Below are positions 15,502 through 23,874 of a DNA stretch of 29,125 nt, one piece after another (position 1 is the stretch's first letter; each line of letters begins with the position of its first letter). The stretch is from Candidatus Thorarchaeota archaeon MP8T_1 (lineage in GTDB: Archaea > Asgardarchaeota > Thorarchaeia > Thorarchaeales > Thorarchaeaceae). The notes beneath the pieces were generated by a model. That model worked only from the letters and a program-made list of their open reading frames with translations. It had not been told where the DNA came from and made no database searches. Where the stretch lies: assembly GCA_002825465.1 (NCBI GenBank), contig PJER01000048.1, forward strand, positions 1-29,125, given 5' to 3'. Both the position numbers and the translations under genes were made by a program.

Positions 15502-16458
15502 ATGAGTGGTACCGTCGTTAATCTAGGTCAGGTGCAGTTCACATCGGATGGTGATGAGACCGCCTTCAAGAAGATGCTCTCCCGCCTCAATCTCAAATCA
15601 CCTATCGTGGTGAAACCGAACTGGTCCTCATCAATGATATACACAGAGAGTCAGATTCTTGACTGGGTACTCTCCTCAATTGAGGAAGAGGTTATTGTGG
15701 TTGAGAGTTATGCTATGTGGAGGAACGAGATATTCTTGGACCCAAATCAGAAGAGGGATAATGAATTCCTAGAACTATTACGGGTCCAGAAGAAGAATGA
15801 CCTCAGGAAGAATGATAGATGGTTCCTAGAGTATTCTGGAATTCAGGATGTTCTGGACAACCATAATGTGGAGTACCTGAACCTCAGTGAGGAGTATTGG
15901 GCGAATCGTGTCTGTGATTCCGATAGTATTCATGAGGAAGTCAACAAGAAACTCTCTCCAATTGTTACGGAAAGTTTAGCTACTTCAGTCCCTACACGCC
16001 TGTACGAGTTGAGAGGGGGAACCCTGATTAATCTGACAAAACCAAAACGGTCACTATCAGAAAACTTCGTTTCTCTGAGTCTGAAGAACCTGTTTGGAAT
16101 GATTCCAACTCCATATAGAAGGAAATACCACGGAAATGAAGAAGAACTTCTGACACAGAGCATACTTGATATCAACAAGATTTACAATGCACTTTTTGAT
16201 GTGGTAAGCATTATCGAGGCAGTGTTCAGCACATCAGAAACTATAGACAATCCAATGAAACCTACAATCCATTCTAATGCAGGATACATCTGGGCTTCGG
16301 AACATCCCCTTGAACTAGACGTCTTGGTGACAACACAACTTGGACTGGACCCACATTCTATCGAATACCTACAAGATGCATCTAATGTCTTTGGCTCGTG
16401 GAATAGCCAAGTAGAGGAATTGGGAAAGAAGTATAGAGTCAACCTTCCAAGAACATGA
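15502..16458 (+). CDS. DUF362-like protein
   Basis: 318 residues, resembling the DUF362 family. Early IVVKPNWSSS and the later SLKNLFGMIPTPYRRKYHG match the family's 'KPN' and 'LKNxxGxxP' blocks, and LDVLVTTQLGLDPHSIEYL matches its C-terminal part. Ferredoxin-type cysteine clusters, present in some members, are missing. Function of the family is uncertain; it has been linked with redox or metal-centre chemistry. A TATA-like CATAATATAG (15474-15483) about 25 bases before ATG 15502 suggests a leaderless message. Convergent with the TIGR04076-like gene. Confidence 0.72.
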   Translation: MSGTVVNLGQVQFTSDGDETAFKKMLSRLNLKSPIVVKPNWSSSMIYTESQILDWVLSSIEEEVIVVESYAMWRNEIFLDPNQKRDNEFLELLRVQKKNDLRKNDRWFLEYSGIQDVLDNHNVEYLNLSEEYWANRVCDSDSIHEEVNKKLSPIVTESLATSVPTRLYELRGGTLINLTKPKRSLSENFVSLSLKNLFGMIPTPYRRKYHGNEEELLTQSILDINKIYNALFDVVSIIEAVFSTSETIDNPMKPTIHSNAGYIWASEHPLELDVLVTTQLGLDPHSIEYLQDASNVFGSWNSQVEELGKKYRVNLPRT

Positions 16459-16468
16459 GTGGTCAATT

Positions 16469-16789
16469 CTAATCAGCAATCTTCTCTAAGCGAAATATTA
16501 CCGGTCGTACACCATCACCACATGCAACATAGGTCACATTCTTCTCTGGCCAGTCCATATCATCGATGAGATCGAACTTTGTGAGTCTAGTAGTAAGGTC
16601 TCTCCAAGCCCAACCACAGAATCCATCAGGTCGAGTGAACCCATTTTCAGCAATGAACTCCTGCCCCTTCTTAAAGAACCGACAGGGAGGAATTGGTTTC
16701 CCATCTGACGCCTGTCTGATCTCATGTCCAAAGACTTCTATGGGAGAGAAGACTCGCTCAACGGTAATCTTCAGTTTTGCTGGTTTCAT
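16469..16789 (-). CDS. TIGR04076-like small protein
   Basis: 106 residues. The pattern of a beta-rich start (KLKITVERVFSPIEV), a CRFFKKGQEFI segment, DGFCGWAWRDL and a C-terminal CGDGVRPVIFRLEKI fits the TIGR04076 family of small conserved proteins with invariant cysteines and tryptophan. Function is unknown; the cysteines could bind a metal. The frame opens at ATG 16795, but a second ATG at 16789 is better placed relative to the GGAG upstream. Divergent from the metallo-beta-lactamase-fold gene. Confidence 0.75.
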   Translation of the reverse strand: MKPAKLKITVERVFSPIEVFGHEIRQASDGKPIPPCRFFKKGQEFIAENGFTRPDGFCGWAWRDLTTRLTKFDLIDDMDWPEKNVTYVACGDGVRPVIFRLEKIAD

Positions 16790-16903
16790 AATCATCTCCA
16801 GTCTAAAACCTGTTGTATGGTCTAATGTGGCTTATCAACAAAGCAACCAGACTTCATGGTAGTAATGGCGTTGCTTAAGAAAGAAAACTGAGCAAAGATA
16901 CGT

Positions 16904-17635
16904 ATGTTTCATCCAGGTGTTGGGACTCCCAAGGTGCAGGAGATTGCTCCGGGAGTGCATGTGTTCACAAAGTTAGTTCATTTCTTTCACAAGATAGGAG
17001 TGAACGCTGGCATCATCCAGACACCTGAGGCCATTATCTTCATTGATTCGGGAATGTCAGCATTCTCAGGAGCATTTCTCTATGATTACGCAAAAGAGCA
17101 AATGACGGAAGATAAAGGGCTCTATCTCATTCTCACTCACAAAGACTCGGACCACTGTTTTGGTATGAATGAGATGAAGAAGCATGGGGCAACAGTGATT
17201 GCTCATGAATACACTGCAGATGGTATCATAGCAGAAAAGGACATCTCAAAGAATAGAATTGCAAAGATGATCAAGAATACCTATTCACAGGAGGTTCTAG
17301 GAAAGGCTGTTCTAAGTAGACCAGACATGATTATCTCAGAGAATACTGTTCTTAAACTAGGAGAAGAGATACAGATTCATGTAGTCCCGGGTCACACGCC
17401 AGGAGATATTGCAGTGTACCACCCGCGGTCCAAAGTTCTCTTCGCAGGAGATGCTGTCTTACAAGGAATGGATCCATATATTCGACCTGATTCCCTCGAC
17501 ATTCCAACTTGGGTCAAACACTTGAAGAGATTGAAACGGCTGAATGCAGAATGGATTGTCCCAGGCCACGGAGAGATCTCTAAATCGAATATTATTGATA
17601 TAAATATCGAGTTCTTGTTAAATAAGAATCATTAA
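16904..17635 (+). CDS. metallo-beta-lactamase-fold hydrolase
   Basis: 243 residues with the full fold. The metal motif is THKDSDH (H79, D81, D83, H84), so the second His of the classic HxHxDH is Asp. Further ligands are H164 in PGHTPGD, D183 in FAGDAV and H222 in VPGHGEI. This supports a working metal site with an altered first ligand set. The substrate is unknown; glyoxalase-II-like or lactamase-like hydrolysis are family possibilities. ATG 16904 follows a TATA-like TGCTTAAGAAAG by about 25 bases, implying a leaderless message. Its last four bases overlap the convergent gene's end. Confidence 0.87.
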   Translation: MFHPGVGTPKVQEIAPGVHVFTKLVHFFHKIGVNAGIIQTPEAIIFIDSGMSAFSGAFLYDYAKEQMTEDKGLYLILTHKDSDHCFGMNEMKKHGATVIAHEYTADGIIAEKDISKNRIAKMIKNTYSQEVLGKAVLSRPDMIISENTVLKLGEEIQIHVVPGHTPGDIAVYHPRSKVLFAGDAVLQGMDPYIRPDSLDIPTWVKHLKRLKRLNAEWIVPGHGEISKSNIIDINIEFLLNKNH

Positions 17636-18057
17636 GCTAGTATCATGTCACGAGGGGAGTAGGTGCCTGTATCAAGTACATGGTCCCAGTAAGTGAAATC
17701 ATCACTATCGAAATCTGGAAGTCCCTCACTTCGACCTAGCCAGCGCCAACATGGAACAGAGCCGATATGTTCCAATTGATAGAGGTTAGCGCGCGTAGCA
17801 TTGAACTTGACTTCAAGGAGCGTCCCTTCAGGAAGGGTATCAATATCAGCAACATCAAGGACGGCTTTACCATTTGTCTTCTTTTCTCCACACTTTGAGA
17901 GATAATATCGAATCTCTTTTCCTGAATTTGAATCTGGTAATATGACTGCAACATGAGGTCGAGCAATGGGATCCCACCATCTCGGAACCGCAGGTCGTCT
18001 GATTACATAGTCGATAATAGTGTCCATCCGTGTGGAATAGTCGAGTTGAATAGTCAT
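17632..18057 (-). CDS. unknown protein, perhaps START/SRPBCC-like
   Basis: 141 residues, not firmly recognised. It starts MTIQLDYSTRMDTIIDYVI, has a Trp-rich VPRWWDPIARPHV segment, an ADIDTLPEGTLLEVKFNATR strand region and a C-terminal PCWRWLGRSEGLPDFDSDDF. No catalytic motif or membrane segment. The mix of strands with scattered aromatics could suit a ligand-binding barrel, but this is weak inference. ATG 18075 opens the frame, but the TATA box at 18087-18093 puts transcription start near 18065, so ATG 18057, which has GGAGAGG next to it, is preferred. Four-base tail overlap with the metallo-beta-lactamase gene. Confidence 0.6.
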   Translation of the reverse strand: MTIQLDYSTRMDTIIDYVIRRPAVPRWWDPIARPHVAVILPDSNSGKEIRYYLSKCGEKKTNGKAVLDVADIDTLPEGTLLEVKFNATRANLYQLEHIGSVPCWRWLGRSEGLPDFDSDDFTYWDHVLDTGTYSPRDMILA

Positions 18058-18086
18058 CCTCTCCAAGTAACTCATTCCTTTCTGTG

Positions 18087-18093
18087 TATATAA
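18087..18093 (-). promoter_or_regulatory. TATA box deciding the start of the 17632-18057 gene
   Basis: TTATATA on the minus strand. Transcription would begin about 25 bases downstream, near 18065, after the first in-frame ATG (18075) and before the second (18057). Confidence 0.55.
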
Positions 18094-18259
18094 GGAAGGT
18101 TCGAGTGTTACAACTCCTCTCAGGGCTGACTATATGGCGTCTAGACTCACTCTAAATAGTTAGTAATACAAGCTCACGCACAGAAGATGGATAGGCCTAA
18201 CTTCCCTTAGCTTCCACTGCAACTCATACTTAACAAATGGCCACAACCCTCTGCTAAGT

Positions 18260-18571
18260 CTAGTCTTCACTTGGTTGTCCTAATACAAGAGGTCGGCCTT
18301 CATAGATGGATCTAGTCACCTTCTCCCTTGCGCTGACTAGTAATCTCCAGACAGTTCCTCGAGAAACTCCCATCGCAGTTCCAGCTTGCTCTTGATACAT
18401 CCCCTCAAGGTCTACAAGTCGCAGTACTTCGACTTCAGCTAGGTCAATGTATACAGGCTCGTTCGAGCCCTTTGGTTCAGGAATCATCCGACTGATATGC
18501 GGAGTACCCTTTATCTTTGGCTGAATCGGAAACCTCCCGCGGCCTCCTTTTCTTTTTCTGTGCATTTGCAT
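18260..18571 (-). CDS. DUF134 (UPF0251) family DNA-binding protein
   Basis: 103 residues with a C-terminal helix-turn-helix of the sigma-70 region 4 type. VEVLRLVDLEGMYQEQAGTAMGVSRGTVWRLL is the signature region, preceded by the family's basic RKRKGGRGRFP start. Members are often found with NifX-like and MinD-type ATPase genes, which lie directly upstream here on the same strand, so it may regulate them or itself. An 88-base gap and an AT-rich promoter region separate it from the operon, so it can be expressed separately. A TTTGGG precedes the ATG. Confidence 0.87.
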   Translation of the reverse strand: MQMHRKRKGGRGRFPIQPKIKGTPHISRMIPEPKGSNEPVYIDLAEVEVLRLVDLEGMYQEQAGTAMGVSRGTVWRLLVSAREKVTRSIYEGRPLVLGQPSED

Positions 18572-18578
18572 CCCAAAG

Positions 18579-18602
18579 ATAAGTGTGTATGACCTTACTT
18601 AT
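18579..18602. promoter_or_regulatory. inverted repeat upstream of the DUF134 gene
   Basis: ATAAGT (18579-18584) and ACTTAT (18597-18602) form an inverted repeat with 12 bases between, directly before the DUF134 start. It could be an autoregulatory site; six-base arms are short enough to be chance. Confidence 0.25.
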
Positions 18603-18660
18603 TACATTTTTTAATCAGAAAAAATTAGCATATTTATGATATAATTTGATTTCATGATAC

Positions 18661-19527
18661 CTAAGATGGCAATAACTCTAGAATGCGCTCCCATATACTT
18701 CTCAATAAACGAGTTATCTCATGATCAGGTGCATACTCAGGAAGGGTCTGAACTGCAACCATAGACCTTGTCATCACTGTATCGAACTTTATCTTACCAA
18801 GGATCTCAATGTCATTATCCCTACAATAGCGTTCGATGGCTTTTGTGTTCTCATCGTTCAGGTCAAACTTATTGATAATGACCGTTATCTTGACTCTAAA
18901 TCTACCTAACAGTTCAGCAACTCGTTGCATATCATGTATGCCAGCTATTGTCGGTTCAGTCACAATGACCCCTAGCTTAATTCCGGTCACTGTTGCAATC
19001 ACAGGGCAACCTATTCCAGGAGACCCATCAATGAGAACTGTTGAGATTCCTTTGTCTGTTGCAACCTCAGTACTGAGTTTGCGTACCTCTGTAACAAGGC
19101 GACCCGAGTTCCCTTCACCAGGTAGGAGTTTTGCATGAATCAATGGTCCAATTCGTGTGTCTGAGTCATACAGATATCCTGATTGTCTATCTACCATCCC
19201 TATAGCATTCTCGGGGCAGACATGAGCACAAACTCCGCATCCTTCACAGCTGATTGAATCAATCTGTGAACTGGTTATCGCATGAAATCTACACCTTTCC
19301 TCACAGAGCCCACATTCTGTACAGACATTTGGGTCGATTACAGCAACCTTGGAAGCAATAAAATCAGTTTTTGATTTGATGGAGGGACTCAAAAGAATAT
19401 GCACATCAGGAGCATCAACGTCACAATCAGCCATTACCACATCCCCAGCAAGGGTGCCCAACGCAACACAGACTGTTGTCTTTCCAGTTCCACCTTTTCC
19501 ACTAATGATTGCAATCTCATTTACCAT
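18661..19527 (-). CDS. MinD-type P-loop ATPase with inserted ferredoxin domain (second copy)
   Basis: 288 residues. ISGKGGTGKTT is a deviant Walker A of the MinD/Mrp type (residues 11-18). A two-cluster ferredoxin is inserted after the first strand-helix unit: C69, C72, C75, C79 and C94, C97, C100, C104. DGSPGIGCPV and VIINKFDLND complete the nucleotide site. Proteins of this kind (COG1149) are thought to act in Fe-S or metal-cofactor handling, coupling ATP hydrolysis to cluster transfer; the exact role is not known. It overlaps the first copy by 11 bases and probably works with it as a heterodimer. Confidence 0.88.
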   Translation of the reverse strand: MVNEIAIISGKGGTGKTTVCVALGTLAGDVVMADCDVDAPDVHILLSPSIKSKTDFIASKVAVIDPNVCTECGLCEERCRFHAITSSQIDSISCEGCGVCAHVCPENAIGMVDRQSGYLYDSDTRIGPLIHAKLLPGEGNSGRLVTEVRKLSTEVATDKGISTVLIDGSPGIGCPVIATVTGIKLGVIVTEPTIAGIHDMQRVAELLGRFRVKITVIINKFDLNDENTKAIERYCRDNDIEILGKIKFDTVMTRSMVAVQTLPEYAPDHEITRLLRSIWERILELLPS

Positions 19528-20407
19528 TCTGAATCAACCTCTCTACATGGGAATACAACTCTCTGAATCGTTGGCGCCAATCAGGTAGCTCTTGCGTAAA
19601 CGGAATCCCTCGAGAATATAATTCTGCAATATGCCTATCAAAGGGGATTTCTAGAAGAATAGGAATCTCTTCATTCTTGCAGTATTCCTGAACTCCATCA
19701 TTGCCAATGCCTGCCCTATTGATGATCACACCAAAGGGAATGTTCAACCCTCGAACAACATCAACAGCCATAGATAAATCATGTAAACCAAAAGGAGTAG
19801 GTTCGGTGACCAGAATAAGAAAATCACTTTCTTTCATGGTTTCGATTACAGGACATGCAGTTCCGGGAGGCGCATCAAGAATATTGATCTTTTCAGGAAA
19901 TATGTGTTCCTTTACAGTATGAATGAGAGTTGTTGCAATAGGCTCACCAATTGATAGTTCACCATATACTAGATGGATATCACCTATTTTCGATTCGTGA
20001 ATATTCCCAATAGGCCTTGGAACTTCAGTAATTGCATTATCAGGACATATAATCGTACATCCACCACATGAATGACACATCTCATTGAAGACCATAGTCT
20101 TGGTTTTACCTACGAATATTGCATTATATTGACAAAATTCTGCACATTTTCCACACAATGAGCACTGGTCTTGATTGACCTCAGGTGTAAGAACTGTTAC
20201 TGGGTTTGTCTGCAACATTTTCGGGTGGAGTAATGTATGGGCATTTGGTTCTTCGACATCGCAGTCCAGTAATCTCGTCGAACTAATAGACAGTGCAAGA
20301 TTTACTGCAATAGTTGTCTTTCCAGTGCCACCCTTTCCAGATGCAACTGTAATAATCAAGGAACTATACCTCTGAGTTTTACTTGGATTATTTATGATGG
20401 GCGTCAC
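19517..20407 (-). CDS. MinD-type P-loop ATPase with inserted ferredoxin domain (first copy)
   Basis: 296 residues and the same design as its neighbour. KGGTGKTT is at 25-32. The ferredoxin cysteines are C82, C85, C88, C92 and C111, C114, C117, C121, and DAPPGTACPVI is the switch region. The two copies have diverged strongly outside these motifs, so this is an old duplication and not a recent repeat. The GTG start overlaps the end of the NifX-like gene by 20 bases, so translation is probably coupled. Likely acts in a soluble complex with the NifX-like proteins made from the same message. Confidence 0.88.
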   Translation of the reverse strand: MTPIINNPSKTQRYSSLIITVASGKGGTGKTTIAVNLALSISSTRLLDCDVEEPNAHTLLHPKMLQTNPVTVLTPEVNQDQCSLCGKCAEFCQYNAIFVGKTKTMVFNEMCHSCGGCTIICPDNAITEVPRPIGNIHESKIGDIHLVYGELSIGEPIATTLIHTVKEHIFPEKINILDAPPGTACPVIETMKESDFLILVTEPTPFGLHDLSMAVDVVRGLNIPFGVIINRAGIGNDGVQEYCKNEEIPILLEIPFDRHIAELYSRGIPFTQELPDWRQRFRELYSHVERLIQNGK

Positions 20408-20756
20408 TACATCCTTCTGTAAGCTCCTCTAATTCCCGTTGACTAAAGGCACTGATTAGATCTGAGATTAATCTACTATTTGCGCGAAGAACTGCAATGT
20501 TTCGAGACTGAAAACTCATTATTCCTCTAGGACCCATCCCTTGAACAATTATAGCCTTAGGATTGTATTGGACTACATTATCATGTGCATGTCCTTTCCC
20601 TCCAGAATGTTCTCCAGTATTAGGATGGACCTTTATTTCGGGAGTATTCTCACCTTCTTTGAGATCTATGACTGCAAAGAAAGGAGCACGTCCAAAGTGG
20701 TCTGCAATCTCTGTTGCATTCATGTCATGGGTAGGGATGACAATCCGGGTTATCAC
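20388..20756 (-). CDS. NifX/NifB-type dinitrogenase cofactor-binding domain protein
   Basis: 122 residues with the small Fe-Mo-cofactor-binding fold. IADHFGRAPFFAVIDL and ENTPEIKVHPN are the first strands, and QYNPKAIIVQGMGPRGIMSF is the conserved binding segment. A His-rich loop (GGKGHAHDN) and C-terminal CSDAHH could bind metal. No nitrogenase structural genes are in the window, so a role in general iron-sulfur or another metallocluster is more likely than nitrogen fixation. The GTG start overlaps the preceding stop by four bases (GTGA). Confidence 0.86.
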   Translation of the reverse strand: MITRIVIPTHDMNATEIADHFGRAPFFAVIDLKEGENTPEIKVHPNTGEHSGGKGHAHDNVVQYNPKAIIVQGMGPRGIMSFQSRNIAVLRANSRLISDLISAFSQRELEELTEGCSDAHHK

Positions 20757-21235
20757 TGAGTTCTACCTCCTCTGTGTCGCCCTCTACCACCGCCACGACC
20801 ACCTCCTCTTCCCATACCGAGCCCCATTCCATAACCTCTGCTCATACCTAATCCACGACCAGGACCACCCTGACCTTTTCCAACATTAGAGGGACCAGGT
20901 GTGGCGAGTGTTTCAAGAGAGTCACTAGAATAGCTATCGATAGCATCTTTGACGGTTCCTGATGTACCCACTAGAATCTTTATTCCAGCACCTTCTAGTG
21001 CAGGGAATGCATTGGGACCTACACTACCTGTCAGAATTGCTTCAACACTATAACCTGCTACAATCTGAGCTGCACGAACGCCTGCTCCTCCAGAAGCCCT
21101 TGCTGCATCATTTGGTACTGCTTCAAATGCTAGAGATTCCGAATCTACAATAATAAAATACGCACATCTACCAAATCTTGGATCTACGGTTGATTCAAGT
21201 GTTGGACCTGCTGAAGTGACACAAATTTTTGTCAT
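20753..21235 (-). CDS. NifX-type protein with Gly/Arg-rich tail
   Basis: 160 residues from ATG 21235. The first ~110 form the same cofactor-binding fold as the next gene (TVDPRFGRCAYFIIVD, SVEAILTGSVGPNAFPALEGA). The last ~40 are almost only Gly, Arg and Met (GMGLGMGRGGGRGG and similar), a low-complexity tail seen in this family and perhaps involved in metal or nucleic-acid contact. First gene of the operon. TTG 21244 opens the frame, but ATG 21235 gives the family start MTKICVTS. Twin palindromes lie upstream. Confidence 0.86.
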   Translation of the reverse strand: MTKICVTSAGPTLESTVDPRFGRCAYFIIVDSESLAFEAVPNDAARASGGAGVRAAQIVAGYSVEAILTGSVGPNAFPALEGAGIKILVGTSGTVKDAIDSYSSDSLETLATPGPSNVGKGQGGPGRGLGMSRGYGMGLGMGRGGGRGGGRGRHRGGRTQ

Positions 21236-21253
21236 GATTCTCAACTCAATATA

Positions 21254-21269
21254 ATGAATCTTGATTCAT
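21254..21269. promoter_or_regulatory. operator-like palindrome 1 of the NifX/MinD operon
   Basis: ATGAATCTTGATTCAT: 6-bp arms ATGAAT/ATTCAT around four bases. It is 19 bases upstream of the first gene's ATG, where a bound protein would block RNA polymerase. Confidence 0.55.
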
Positions 21270-21276
21270 ATTAATA

Positions 21277-21292
21277 ATGAATACTGATTCAT
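21277..21292. promoter_or_regulatory. operator-like palindrome 2 of the NifX/MinD operon
   Basis: ATGAATACTGATTCAT: identical arms to palindrome 1, centres 23 bp apart (about two helical turns), next to a T-rich TATA-like TTTTTATG on the minus strand. Paired sites suggest cooperative binding. Confidence 0.55.
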
Positions 21293-21393
21293 AAAAACTC
21301 ATCGGTTTTGGCACCATTGGGGAACAATGCTTCAGAGTGAAGTGTTTATTTCATGGTATGGAGATAGTAGAATTAACTCTGGAGAGAGATATA

Positions 21394-22611
21394 ATGGGAT
21401 TCAGCGTTGGAATAGTTGGAAAACCCTCATGTGGAAAGACTTCCTTCACAAATGCTGCTTGTATGACTGATTTTAAGGTGGGAAGTTACCCGTTTACAAC
21501 AATTGATGCTAATGTTGGAGTCACGCATGTCCGGACTCCATGTGCATGCGTTGATTTTGGTGTCAAGGACAATCCTAAGAATTCTATCTGTATAGAAGGT
21601 GTGAGATTAGTTCCGGTGAAACTGATTGATGTTGCAGGCCTTGTTCCAGGTGCTCATGAAGGACGAGGAATGGGAAATCAGTTCTTGGATGACCTCAGAC
21701 AGGCAGATGTTTTGATTCATATTGTCGATGCAAGTGGGGCATTAGATTCAGAGGGGCAGGAGATTGAAGCAGGGACACAAGATCCAGCAGATGATGTGAG
21801 ATTCCTTGAAGATGAACTGGTCGAATGGATGCTTGGCATAGTCACGAAAGACTGGCGACGCGTTACTGGAAGAGTGAGAAATGAAGGAGCAAAATTGGAT
21901 GAGTTACTTCTGGAGAAACTATCTGGTTTGAAAATCACTCGAGGACATATTCTCAAAGCTCTGAGGGAGTCGAACGTAAAAGCAGAGAGTGTTGATAAAT
22001 GGACTGATGAGGAAACAAGAGAATTTGTACGAATACTTCAGAGGACTGCCAAACCAATCATCATTGCTGCAAATAAGATAGACCGTCCAGGCGCAGAAGA
22101 GAATTACAAAAGGTTGCTTGAGGAATTCCCAGAATATATGATTGTACCAGTGAGTGCATTAGCAGAGAAGGCACTCAAAGACCTAGATAAGAAAGGAGTA
22201 ATCAAATACATCCCCGGAAATGACGACTTTGAGATACTACAGAAAGATGGACTGAAGGAAACCGAGGTTACACAACTTGAGAAACTGAGAGAATACATCC
22301 TGAAGAAATATGGAGGGACGGGAGTCCAGAATATACTAAACAAGGCAGTCTTTGACTATCTCAAGATGATCACTGTTTATCCTGTGCAAGATGCAGGTTC
22401 ACTTACTGACAGTGATGATAATGTACTCCCTGATGTCTTCTTGGTCCCTGAGGGAACTACAGCAAAAGAATTTGCAGGACATATCCATACAGACCTGATG
22501 GAGTCTTTTGTACATGGGATTGATGCAAGGACGAAGATGAGGATTTCAGACAAGCATGTTCTAAAGGATAGAGATGTAATAAAAATCGTAAGCGCAAAGG
22601 GTCAAAAATGA
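21394..22611 (+). CDS. YchF/Obg-related GTPase with TGS domain
   Basis: A 405-residue translation-factor-class P-loop GTPase/ATPase. GKPSCGKTS is G1 (9-17), TTIDANVG is the switch-1 region, DVAGLVPGAHEGRGMGNQFL is the Obg-family G3 and flanking signature, and AANKIDRP is the G4 motif. A C-terminal TGS domain ends at DVIKIVSA. Archaeal proteins of this kind are often annotated 'redox-regulated ATPase YchF'; the NKID motif favours guanine over adenine specificity. The frame opens at 21337, but ATG 21394 has GGAGAG close upstream and gives the standard start MGFSVGIVGKPS. Divergent from the NifX/MinD operon. Confidence 0.88.
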   Translation: MGFSVGIVGKPSCGKTSFTNAACMTDFKVGSYPFTTIDANVGVTHVRTPCACVDFGVKDNPKNSICIEGVRLVPVKLIDVAGLVPGAHEGRGMGNQFLDDLRQADVLIHIVDASGALDSEGQEIEAGTQDPADDVRFLEDELVEWMLGIVTKDWRRVTGRVRNEGAKLDELLLEKLSGLKITRGHILKALRESNVKAESVDKWTDEETREFVRILQRTAKPIIIAANKIDRPGAEENYKRLLEEFPEYMIVPVSALAEKALKDLDKKGVIKYIPGNDDFEILQKDGLKETEVTQLEKLREYILKKYGGTGVQNILNKAVFDYLKMITVYPVQDAGSLTDSDDNVLPDVFLVPEGTTAKEFAGHIHTDLMESFVHGIDARTKMRISDKHVLKDRDVIKIVSAKGQK

Positions 22612-22780
22612 GAACATATTGTTCATAGTTCTTCTATATATTCTCATACAAGAAGTGGGTAATTTTAGTGGGAAAAATGATGAGCAAGTGGATTTTTGAC
22701 TGTATTTGTTGAAAGTTCCATAAAGTGTAACATTCTCGGATTTCAATCAAATATGACTGTGGAATAGTAAACACAGTCTG

Positions 22781-23236
22781 GTGAAATTAATGGAGATTTA
22801 TCCGACTTTACATGATGCAAAAGAAGCTGGTGGATGTCTAGGTAGATATGGTCAATATCCTACGATTTACAAACGTGGAGTCAAAGACTACATAGTTGTA
22901 GAGAGAGGAGAATGGCCCCCTTCAAACTCGTGGCCCTTTCTCAAATGGGATGGAAGAGATTGGGTGCCTGTATTAGCACGCCTTGAAACCATCGAACAGG
23001 CTCAAGAGGCTTCAAGTCTCTTTTCTCTTCTTGGACACGACCCCATTATTGTGGAATTCCCTGGAATCACTTTTGACATATTTTTCAGGGAAGCTCACAT
23101 TCCAACAGGAGCATGGATAGTAAGTGAAACAGATCCGAATTTCTCTGTTAGATACATGAAGCCACCTTCAAGTGTTGATGAGGATACGGAAGACTATGAC
23201 TCCGAGCCCATTGATATTGAGTTCATTCATACCTGA
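22781..23236 (+). CDS. unknown soluble acidic protein
   Basis: 151 residues, not recognised. It looks like two related halves of about 65 residues. The first holds LHDAKEAGGCLGRYGQYPTIYKR, and the second IEQAQEASSLFSLLGHDPII. Each pairs an Ala-rich helix with a strand, as in a tandem ferredoxin-like fold. The C-terminus is very acidic (SSVDEDTEDYDSEPID). GTG 22781 or ATG 22790 is the start; AAATAT at 22749-22754 is a TATA-like box for a short or absent leader. It ends against the convergent flavin reductase gene. Confidence 0.6.
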   Translation: MKLMEIYPTLHDAKEAGGCLGRYGQYPTIYKRGVKDYIVVERGEWPPSNSWPFLKWDGRDWVPVLARLETIEQAQEASSLFSLLGHDPIIVEFPGITFDIFFREAHIPTGAWIVSETDPNFSVRYMKPPSSVDEDTEDYDSEPIDIEFIHT

Positions 23237-23773
23237 TTACTCGACTTCCTGTCCAAGAGTCCAATATTGTGCATTTAGTGGAAGATAGGTGAATAGAGTT
23301 GTCTTAGATGCATCAAATCTTCCGTTTTCATCTAGAACAGATTCATCAATGTGAGCGGCAAGAACTTCTGCGATGAATAGATCATGAGTGCCAAGAGGAA
23401 TAATCTGTTTTGTCTTACACTCGATATTGATTGGGCATTCTTTGATCATTGGTGCGCTGATCGTGGAAGCTGGGATAGAAGTGAATCCACATTCAACAAA
23501 TTTGTCATATTCTTTTCCTGACTTACTTCCTGCAAAAATAGTACCATCGAGTTGTTCCACAGAAGGGATATTCAAGACATATTCTCCAGCCTTCTTTACG
23601 AGGTCATAGCTGTATCTCTCAGGACGAATACCAAGGACCATTGTAGGAGGTTTGCTACAGACATTAGCAGCCCAGGAGAGAGTGATTATGTTTGGTCTTT
23701 CAGGACCATCTACACTAAGAAGAATAACAGGACAGGGCACCATAACAGTTCCAGGTTTTATTTCACGTTTCAT
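23237..23773 (-). CDS. flavin reductase-like FMN-binding protein
   Basis: 178 residues of the flavin reductase-like split-barrel family, which binds FMN and reduces it with NAD(P)H or serves as an electron carrier. VPCPVILLSVDGPERPNIITLSWAA is the FMN-binding start and GIRPERYSYDLVKKAGEYVLNIP the second conserved block. The open frame extends to 23980, but its first 69 codons are antisense to the next gene. ATG 23773 with GAGGT a few bases upstream is the real start and gives the normal family N-terminus MKREIKPGTVMVPCP. Confidence 0.87.
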   Translation of the reverse strand: MKREIKPGTVMVPCPVILLSVDGPERPNIITLSWAANVCSKPPTMVLGIRPERYSYDLVKKAGEYVLNIPSVEQLDGTIFAGSKSGKEYDKFVECGFTSIPASTISAPMIKECPINIECKTKQIIPLGTHDLFIAEVLAAHIDESVLDENGRFDASKTTLFTYLPLNAQYWTLGQEVE

Positions 23774-23874
23774 AACCTCTGAGTGTATGAACACCGTTAA
23801 GAAAATGTCGTCTTCGTCAAGTTTAAGATGAAGCTCCGAATCGCAGAGCACATCACCCAAATGAGGTTTTGCCA

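Noticed and set aside
22675..22740. C-box-like ATGATGA suggesting a C/D guide RNA
   Set aside because: A C' -like TGTTGAA follows, but neither a proper D' nor a final CTGA box is present.
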